From assembly GCA_023433705.1 (NCBI GenBank), contig JAEYUC010000101.1, positions 1 through 59,557 on the forward strand: 59,557 bases of DNA, given 5' to 3'. A program made the translations under genes and the position numbers. Below, piece by piece: positions 54,354-59,557 of the stretch; the stretch's first letter is position 1; every line of letters starts with the position of its first letter. The notes under the pieces are model-generated. The model had not been told where the DNA came from. It was given only the letters and a program-made list of their open reading frames with translations, and did not search any database. The stretch comes from Pseudomonadota bacterium (GTDB lineage Bacteria > Pseudomonadota > Gammaproteobacteria > Steroidobacterales > Steroidobacteraceae).

Positions 54354-54429
54354 TGGCGCTCCCTACCGGATTCGAACCGGTGTTACGGCCTTGAGAGGGC
54401 CATGTCCTGGGCCTCTAGACGAAGGGAGC
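54354..54429 (-). tRNA. tRNA-Glu (anticodon CTC)
   Basis: A 76-base cloverleaf with encoded CCA. Acceptor GCTCCCT pairs with AGGGAGC, discriminator G; the D arm GTCTAGAGGCCCAGGAC is the classic Glu sequence; the anticodon loop is CTCTCAA between TGGCC and GGCCG; the T arm is CCGGTTCGAATCCGG. The anticodon CTC reads GAG codons, the favoured Glu codon in this GC-rich genome. The 3' end faces the AT-richer three-gene island. Confidence 0.97.
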
Positions 54430-54463
54430 GTCTGTTTGGGCAGGTCCAGAATTCGAGCGCGGT

Positions 54464-54491
54464 AGTATATGCGCCGCTTTCCACAAGCCAA
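54464..54491 (-). promoter_or_regulatory. promoter of tRNA-Glu
   Basis: TTGGCT (54486-54491) and TATACT (54464-54469) on the minus strand are separated by 16 bases, with transcription expected to start about 28 bases before the mature 5' end. The elements overlap the pcnB start region; on the other strand TAGTAT (54463-54468) is a candidate -10 for pcnB. Confidence 0.5.
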
Positions 54492-56070
54492 GCGGAACTT
54501 TGAAGTCTTGAACGACGATTTGCGACCCGACGCGGCCCCACGGCCGCCTGCACGCATCATCCCCCGTGCCGAACATTCCATATCGCGCTCCGCGATCTCT
54601 CCGAACGCGTTGCGCGTGCTGTACCGGCTGCGGGAGGCGGGCTATGAGGCCTTTCTCGTAGGTGGATGCGTGCGCGACCTGCTGCTCGGAATCACACCCA
54701 AGGATTTCGACATCGCGACCAGCGCGCTGCCGGAAGAAGTGAGGCGTGTGTTCCGCAATTGCCGGTTGATAGGCCGGCGATTCCGGCTCGCGCACGTCTT
54801 CTTCGGTCGCGAGATCGTCGAGGTCGCCACTTTCCGCGCGCAGAGCGCGCCGGAGCCGGGCGCCGAGGTGGTCGAGCCGCCCGCGGATCTCGACGATGAC
54901 GAAGTGGTCGATGTGGACCTCGACGACGAACTCGACGAGATCGTGGAAGGCGAGGAGGGCGCGGTGCTCGCGGAGGCGGGCCCGCACCAGACCGGATTCC
55001 ATGGCGGACGCGAGATCGCGATGCGCGACCGCTCGCGCCACGCGGGCGCGGGCGACGACGACGAAGACCGCGTCACCGACGAACACGGCCGCATCCTGCG
55101 CGACAACGCGTACGGCACCATCGACGACGATGTGTGGCGGCGCGACTTCACCGCCAACTCGCTCTACTACAACATCGCCGACTTCTCGATCTGGGATTAC
55201 GCCGGCGGCGTCGATGACATCAAGGCGCGGCGGCTCAAGCTGATCGGCGATCCGGTCACGCGATACCGCGAAGATCCGGTGCGCATGCTGCGCGCCGCGC
55301 GCTTCGAGGCGAAGCTGGGTTTCACGCTCGACGGCGAAACGGGCACGGCGATCCCGCGCCTCAAGGAACTGCTCGGGAGCGTGCCGCCGGCGCGCCTGTT
55401 CGACGAAACGTTGAAACTGTTCCTCACCGGTCATGGCGCGCGCAGCCTCGAAGTACTGCAGTCGCGCGGGTTGTTAGGCGAACTGCTGCCGACCGTCGCG
55501 GCCTATCTCGAGAAACACCCGGACGGCGCCGTCGCGCGGCTGGTCAAACAGGGTTTGATCAACACGGACCAGCGCGTCGCGCAGGGCAAGCCCGTGACGC
55601 CGACGTTCCTGTTCGCGCTGCTGCTCTACGGACCGATTGCGGAGATCATCGAGAAGCAGCCGCAGGAAAAGTGGCACGACATCGCGACTATTGTCGATGC
55701 CGTCGATCGCGCCGCGCGCCAGGCGCAGGGCCGCATCTCGATTCCGAAACGGTTTTCGCTCGGCGTGCGCGAGATGTTCGCGGCGCAGCCGCGTCTCGAG
55801 CAGCCGCGCGGCCGGCGCGCGTTGCGCATGCTGGAGCAGCCGCGGTTCCGCGCGGGCTTCGACTTGCTGCTGCTGCGCGCGGACATCGGTCTCGCGCCGC
55901 GGGAAATCGCCGACTGGTGGACCCGCGTGCAGGAAGTCTCGCAGACCGACCGCGAGGCGCTGGCCGACGCGATGGCGCGCGAACCGCGCGCCGCGGGTGA
56001 AGGAAGCGGTGGCCGCCGTCGCGGACGTCGCCGGCGCCGTGGCCGCGGTCGCGCTCCCGCCGCTTCATGA
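54469..56070 (+). CDS. pcnB: poly(A) polymerase I
   Basis: Adds poly(A) tails to RNA 3' ends, promoting decay. The head domain has VLYRLREAGYEAFLVGGCVRDLLLG and the catalytic KDFDIATSA, followed by RRFRLAHVFFGREIVEVATFR. RDNAYGTIDDDVWRRDFTANSLYY and the neck GDPVTRYREDPVRMLRAARFEAKLGF are typical. An Arg/Gly-rich tail ends the protein, as in other PcnB. Odd feature: an acidic insert of about 60 extra residues (about 126-200) replaces a short loop in the head. ATG 54469 is listed; TTG 54508 is credible, because the tRNA promoter overlaps the ATG and no Shine-Dalgarno precedes it. Confidence 0.94.
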   Translation: MRRFPQAKRNFEVLNDDLRPDAAPRPPARIIPRAEHSISRSAISPNALRVLYRLREAGYEAFLVGGCVRDLLLGITPKDFDIATSALPEEVRRVFRNCRLIGRRFRLAHVFFGREIVEVATFRAQSAPEPGAEVVEPPADLDDDEVVDVDLDDELDEIVEGEEGAVLAEAGPHQTGFHGGREIAMRDRSRHAGAGDDDEDRVTDEHGRILRDNAYGTIDDDVWRRDFTANSLYYNIADFSIWDYAGGVDDIKARRLKLIGDPVTRYREDPVRMLRAARFEAKLGFTLDGETGTAIPRLKELLGSVPPARLFDETLKLFLTGHGARSLEVLQSRGLLGELLPTVAAYLEKHPDGAVARLVKQGLINTDQRVAQGKPVTPTFLFALLLYGPIAEIIEKQPQEKWHDIATIVDAVDRAARQAQGRISIPKRFSLGVREMFAAQPRLEQPRGRRALRMLEQPRFRAGFDLLLLRADIGLAPREIADWWTRVQEVSQTDREALADAMAREPRAAGEGSGGRRRGRRRRRGRGRAPAAS

Positions 56071-56594
56071 ACGCGGCCGCGGGGGAGCTGGCCGAAACAC
56101 GAATTGCCGCGCACTGGCTGCCGGCCTACGTCGGCGTGGGCAGCAATCTCGAAGAACCCGCGCGCCAGGTCGAGCGCGCGTTCGATGCGCTGGCCGGATT
56201 GCCGTCCACGCGTCTCGTGCTGCGTTCGCCGCTGTACCACACGCCGCCGTTCGGCGAAGTCGTGCAGCCCGCATTCGTCAACGCCGCCGCGGGCCTGCTC
56301 ACGCAGCTTGCTCCTGAAGACCTGCTCGCGGCGCTGCGCACCATCGAGCGTGACCTCGGGCGTCTGCCGCCGCGCGAACGCTGGGGTCCGCGCGTGATCG
56401 ATCTCGACCTGCTGGTAGTCGGACGCGAGACGCGCGCGAGCGAATCGCTGAAGCTGCCGCATCCCGGCATCGCCGAGCGCGACTTCGTGCTCTATCCACT
56501 CGCCGACATCGCGCCCGACCTCGAAGTGCCGGGCCTCGGGCGCGTCGCGAAGCTGAAGGAACGCGTGGCCAACCGCGGCGTCGAGAAGCTGTGA
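56067..56594 (+). CDS. folK: 2-amino-4-hydroxy-6-hydroxymethyldihydropteridine pyrophosphokinase
   Basis: HPPK of folate synthesis, 175 residues. Key segments are AYVGVGSNLEEP, the loop SPLYHTPPFG, FVNAAAGLLTQLAPEDLLAALRTIERDLGR, and the signature RERWGPRVIDLDLLVVG. The C-terminal PHPGIAERDFVLYPLADIAP is characteristic. The ATG overlaps the pcnB stop as ATGA, giving the common pcnB-folK pair. The first 15 residues are longer than in E. coli. Confidence 0.96.
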   Translation: MNAAAGELAETRIAAHWLPAYVGVGSNLEEPARQVERAFDALAGLPSTRLVLRSPLYHTPPFGEVVQPAFVNAAAGLLTQLAPEDLLAALRTIERDLGRLPPRERWGPRVIDLDLLVVGRETRASESLKLPHPGIAERDFVLYPLADIAPDLEVPGLGRVAKLKERVANRGVEKL

Positions 56595-57289
56595 GCGTCA
56601 CGGACGTCGAGACAGCGCCGGTCGCGACTTCGCCGGATCTGCCGGTGCAGCGCTACATCGTCGTCGAAGGTCCGATCGGCGTCGGCAAGACGAGTCTCGC
56701 GCGGAAGCTCGGCGATTCGCTCGACGCCGAGCTCGTATTGGAGCAGGACGCGCAGAATCCCTTCCTCGAACGCTTCTACAAGAGTCCGAAGTCGGGCGCG
56801 TTGCCCGCGCAGCTTTTCTTCCTGTTCCAGCGCGCGCAGCAGTTGGGCACGCTCAAGCAGCAGGACCTGTTCGCGCCGCGGCGCGTCGCGGACTATCTGT
56901 TCGAGAAGGATCGCCTGTTCGCGAGCCTCACGCTCGACCCGGCCGAGATGGCGCTCTACGAGCAGGTCGCATCGCGGCTCGACGTCGATCCGCCGCGGCC
57001 GGATCTCGTCGTGTACCTGCAGGCGCCGGTGGAGACGCTGCTGCAGAGAATTTCGAAGCGCGGCATCGCGTATGAAACGTCGGGCATCGACGCGGGTTAT
57101 CTCTCGCGTCTCAACGACGCGTATGCGCGGTTCTTCCACGAATACGACCGTGCGCCGCTGCTGATCGTCAACGCGGCGAACATCGATCCGGCGCACAACC
57201 AGGCGGATTTCGACGAGCTGGTGGGAGCGATCCGGCGCATGAAGAAGGGGCGCATGTACTACAACCCCCTGCGTCACGGTACCATCTAG
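56591..57289 (+). CDS. deoxynucleoside kinase family protein
   Basis: A 232-residue P-loop kinase of the dNK/dGK family. P-loop EGPIGVGKTSLARKL; the ERS/DR-type region QDLFAPRRVADYLFEKDRLFA; LVVYLQAPVETLLQRISKRG resembles the sugar/base-binding and LID segments. GTG start overlaps the folK stop (GTGA). In proteobacteria this gene lies regularly between folK and panB; its precise nucleoside specificity is not established. Confidence 0.9.
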   Translation: MSVTDVETAPVATSPDLPVQRYIVVEGPIGVGKTSLARKLGDSLDAELVLEQDAQNPFLERFYKSPKSGALPAQLFFLFQRAQQLGTLKQQDLFAPRRVADYLFEKDRLFASLTLDPAEMALYEQVASRLDVDPPRPDLVVYLQAPVETLLQRISKRGIAYETSGIDAGYLSRLNDAYARFFHEYDRAPLLIVNAANIDPAHNQADFDELVGAIRRMKKGRMYYNPLRHGTI

Positions 57290-57316
57290 CCGCCAACGAG
57301 ACAGAGGGGTTCCAGC

Positions 57317-58150
57317 GTGTATACGCATCTCGAGCAACGCGATTCGACGCGGCCGCCGGTTTCGCTGGCCACGCTCGACAAGATGAAGCGCGAGCAGGAG
57401 AAGATCGCGTGCATCACCTGCTACGACGCGAGCTTCGCGGTGCTGGTGGACCATGCCGACGTCGATCTCGTGTTGGTCGGCGATTCGCTCGGCATGGTGC
57501 TGCAGGGTCACGACACCACCGTGCCCGTGACCATGGACGACATCATCTATCACTGCAAGGCGGTCGCGCGCGGACTGCATCGTCCGTTCCTCGTCGCCGA
57601 CCTGCCGTTCGCGAGTTATCCGACGCCCGAGATCGCGCTCGCGAATTCCGTGCGCCTGATGCAGGAGGGCGGGGCGGAGATGGTGAAGCTCGAGAGCGGC
57701 ATCAACCAGCTCGAGATCGTCGAGTTCCTCGCGCACCACGACATCGCGGTGTGCGCGCATCTCGGCCTGAAGCCGCAGTCGGTGCACAAGACCGGCGGCT
57801 TTCGCGTGCAGGGCCGCAATGGCGACGCCGCGCGCCGCATGCTCGAGAACGCGAAGTCGCTCGAATCCGCGGGCGCGGACATCGTGCTGCTCGAGTGCAT
57901 TCCCTCGGAGCTCGGCAAGGAGATCACCGACTCGCTCGAAGTGCCGGTCATCGGCATCGGCGCGGGGCCGGATACCGACGGGCAGATCCTCGTGTTGTAC
58001 GACGTGCTCGACATCACCACGGGCCGCAAGCCGCGCTTCGTGAAGAATTTCATGGAGGGCGCGAACTCGAACCTCGACGCGCTGCAGCGTTTCGTGCACG
58101 CGGTCAAGCAGAAGACCTATCCCGCGCCCGAACATGAATTCCATTCCTGA
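57317..58150 (+). CDS. panB: 3-methyl-2-oxobutanoate hydroxymethyltransferase
   Basis: First committed enzyme of pantothenate synthesis, making ketopantoate with methylene-THF. The 277-residue protein has the TIM-barrel motifs CITCYDASFAVLV, VLVGDSLGMVLQGHDTTVPVTMDD, HLGLKPQSVHKTGGFRVQGR and IGIGAGPDTDGQILVLYD. The start is GTG 57317 with GAGGGG 7 bases upstream. panC follows 16 bases later. Confidence 0.97.
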   Translation: MYTHLEQRDSTRPPVSLATLDKMKREQEKIACITCYDASFAVLVDHADVDLVLVGDSLGMVLQGHDTTVPVTMDDIIYHCKAVARGLHRPFLVADLPFASYPTPEIALANSVRLMQEGGAEMVKLESGINQLEIVEFLAHHDIAVCAHLGLKPQSVHKTGGFRVQGRNGDAARRMLENAKSLESAGADIVLLECIPSELGKEITDSLEVPVIGIGAGPDTDGQILVLYDVLDITTGRKPRFVKNFMEGANSNLDALQRFVHAVKQKTYPAPEHEFHS

Positions 58151-58166
58151 GCCGCGCCGCGCCGGC

Positions 58167-59015
58167 ATGGCCACCGTCACGACGATCGCCGCCGTGCGCG
58201 AACAGGTTGCGCGCTGGCACGCGGAAGGCCAACGCGTCGTGTTCGTTCCGACCATGGGCAACCTGCACGCCGGCCACATGAGCCTGATCGAGGCCGCGCG
58301 CGAACACGGCGACAAGTTCGTCGCGAGCATCTTCGTGAACCCGATGCAGTTCGGGCCGAACGAGGACTTCGCTCACTACCCGCGCACGCCGGGCGCCGAC
58401 GCGACGATGCTCGAGGCCGCGGGCTGCGATCTCATGTTCATGCCCGACGTCGGCGAGATCTATCCGAACGGCGCGGACAACGCCACGCGCGTGGAGGTGC
58501 CCGGCATCTCGAACATCCTGTGCGGCGAATTCCGGCCCGGGCACTTCGAAGGCGTCGCGACCGTGGTCGCGAAGCTGTTCAACATCGTCGATCCGGACGT
58601 CGCGATCTTCGGCGAGAAGGATTACCAGCAGCTCACCGTGATCCGCCGCATGGTCGCGGATCTGTGCCTGCGCGTGCGGATCGTCGGCGCGCCTACCGTG
58701 CGCGAGAGCGACGGACTCGCGATGAGCTCGCGTAATCAGTATCTCGACGAGCAGCAACGCGCGATCGCGCCGACTATCTACCGGCAGTTGAGGCAGGCCG
58801 TGGCCGCGATCGAATCGGGAGTGCGCGACTACGCAGGCATCGAGGCGGCGGGGCGCGCGGCGCTCGACGGCGCGGGATTCCGTACCGACTACTTCAGCGT
58901 GCGCGACGCGAGCACGCTCGCGGCCGCGAGCCCGGACACGAAGCACTTCGTCGTGCTGACCGCGGCGCGACTCGGCAAGGCACGCTTGATCGACAACCTG
59001 CAGTTCAGCGCCTGA
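58167..59015 (+). CDS. panC: pantothenate synthetase
   Basis: Ligates pantoate and beta-alanine via a pantoyl-adenylate. The 282-residue protein has the HxGH-type motif PTMGNLHAGHMSL, VASIFVNPMQFGPNEDF, FGEKDYQQLTVIRRMV and the SSRN motif AMSSRNQYL. The ATG at 58167 gives the usual MATVTTIAAVR start and a length equal to E. coli PanC; an ATG at 58134 would overlap panB. panD is not adjacent. Confidence 0.97.
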   Translation: MATVTTIAAVREQVARWHAEGQRVVFVPTMGNLHAGHMSLIEAAREHGDKFVASIFVNPMQFGPNEDFAHYPRTPGADATMLEAAGCDLMFMPDVGEIYPNGADNATRVEVPGISNILCGEFRPGHFEGVATVVAKLFNIVDPDVAIFGEKDYQQLTVIRRMVADLCLRVRIVGAPTVRESDGLAMSSRNQYLDEQQRAIAPTIYRQLRQAVAAIESGVRDYAGIEAAGRAALDGAGFRTDYFSVRDASTLAAASPDTKHFVVLTAARLGKARLIDNLQFSA

Positions 59016-59031
59016 TCGCGGCGCCGCGCGC

Positions 59032-59403
59032 GTGGGTTCGCTCGCACCCGGCCCGATCCACTGTCCTTCGTGCAAGGCGGAGGTTGCTCGGCACCCGTGG
59101 TTCGTCAGAAGGCGTGTTCGTGAGATCGTCTGCCCGCATTGCGGCGCGGCGCTCGAGGTGTCGATTCCTGCGTGGCCTCACTATCTCACGGCGCTGGTGG
59201 TGTCGCTCGTCGGCGAGGCCTTTGCGCTCGTACTGATCGTGCTGTTCCTTTTCCGCGAAGGGTGGTGGGTCGTCTTTGCGATCGCGGCGTTCACGAGCAT
59301 CGAGTTCCTGCGCAGCGCCTGGTTGAGGAGTCGATCCACCGTGCGATGGATCAATCGGGGATCGATGGAACGGCGCGCCAAAGGAGCCTGGGCTCCCGAG
59401 TAG
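59032..59403 (+). CDS. small zinc-ribbon membrane protein
   Basis: A 123-residue protein starting at GTG 59032. Paired CPSC and CPHC motifs about 23 residues apart form a likely zinc ribbon at the N-terminus, followed by two hydrophobic helices (LTALVVSLVGEAFALVLIVLFLF and WWVVFAIAAFTSIEFL) and a basic tail. The role is unknown. It follows panC by 16 bases and ends directly against the opposing queG stop codon. Confidence 0.65.
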   Translation: MGSLAPGPIHCPSCKAEVARHPWFVRRRVREIVCPHCGAALEVSIPAWPHYLTALVVSLVGEAFALVLIVLFLFREGWWVVFAIAAFTSIEFLRSAWLRSRSTVRWINRGSMERRAKGAWAPE

Positions 59404-59557
59404 TCAGGTAGCGCGGCGTGCGTGTTCGGCAAGCGCCCACACCACGTGTTCCCGCACCAGCGCCGACGGATGTTCGCGCCGCGCGTGGAGCGCATTCACG
59501 TTCTCATCGGTAGTTGGCGCATTCCCCAGCGCCACCGCGATGTTGCGCAGCCAGCGC
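59404..59557 (-). CDS. queG: epoxyqueuosine reductase, 3' end only
   Basis: The final 50 codons of a minus-strand gene whose remainder lies beyond the window. The visible sequence (RWLRNIAVALGNAP, later PSALVREHVVWALAEH) matches the C-terminal HEAT-like helices of QueG, the cobalamin/Fe-S enzyme that makes queuosine in tRNA. The call rests on this short tail only. Confidence 0.7.
   Translation of the reverse strand, partial: RWLRNIAVALGNAPTTDENVNALHARREHPSALVREHVVWALAEHARRAT

Noticed and set aside
59181..59495. Minus-strand frame at the right end as a separate gene
   Set aside because: A different minus-strand frame over 59404-59557 encodes a QueG-like tail, which explains the region better.

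Overview
The window is a GC-rich (roughly two-thirds G+C by eye), densely coded stretch of chromosome. Gene content and order point to a gammaproteobacterium near the Xanthomonadales/Nevskiales/Steroidobacterales. The supporting evidence is a Xanthomonas-type dcd beside apbC, metG-pyrD-rsxB-nth, purM-purN-DUF3108, DUF2066 with hda, pepA-holC facing lptF-lptG, and pcnB-folK-dgk-panB-panC. The lineage call is an inference; no 16S or other marker is present. One tRNA gene is visible. No rRNA, CRISPR array, phage or complete insertion sequence was seen.

Layout. 1-7.1 kb: the 3' part of lpdA, a small membrane protein, then a tight minus-strand operon metG-pyrD-rsxB-nth-DUF1841. 7.2-12 kb: a minus-strand cassette of a HEAT-repeat/Ser-Thr kinase fusion and two PilT-like ATPases, lying between metG and the apbC-dcd pair. 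13.9-18.6 kb: purM-purN-DUF3108 divergent from DUF2066, a CDP-alcohol phosphatidyltransferase and hda. 18.6-24 kb: wrbA, acylphosphatase, a lytic transglycosylase, proS, and pssA-UDG-rimI. 24-29.3 kb: an OprC/NosA-type copper receptor with a strong terminator, prfC, a perfect 31-bp inverted repeat, and an MFS transporter. 29.3-33.2 kb: moxR-DUF58-transglutaminase. 33.3-42.9 kb: valS, a second large inverted repeat, a secreted LamG-like protein, holC-pepA, and divergent lptF-lptG. 42.9-47.3 kb: a Gld-type ABC exporter operon with DUF4340. 47.4-51 kb: a hypothetical protein, a glycosyltransferase and a Wzx-like flippase. 51-52.1 kb: a hotdog thioesterase and a UPF0016 cation transporter.

52.1-54.4 kb is an AT-richer block that ends at the 3' end of tRNA-Glu(CTC). 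It carries three co-oriented genes: a TIGR04255-like protein and two partners of unknown function. 54.5-59.6 kb returns to core genes: pcnB, folK, a deoxynucleoside kinase, panB, panC, a small zinc-ribbon membrane protein, and the 3' end of queG.

The two best candidates for an undescribed system are the three-gene cassette at tRNA-Glu and the kinase-PilT-PilT cassette. Two long inverted repeats with the same GGGGACA head look like REP-type mobile elements; one abuts the valS promoter. Names rest on motif and family recognition by eye. Start codons are reasoned from family N-termini, Shine-Dalgarno sequences and operon overlaps; weak cases are flagged.
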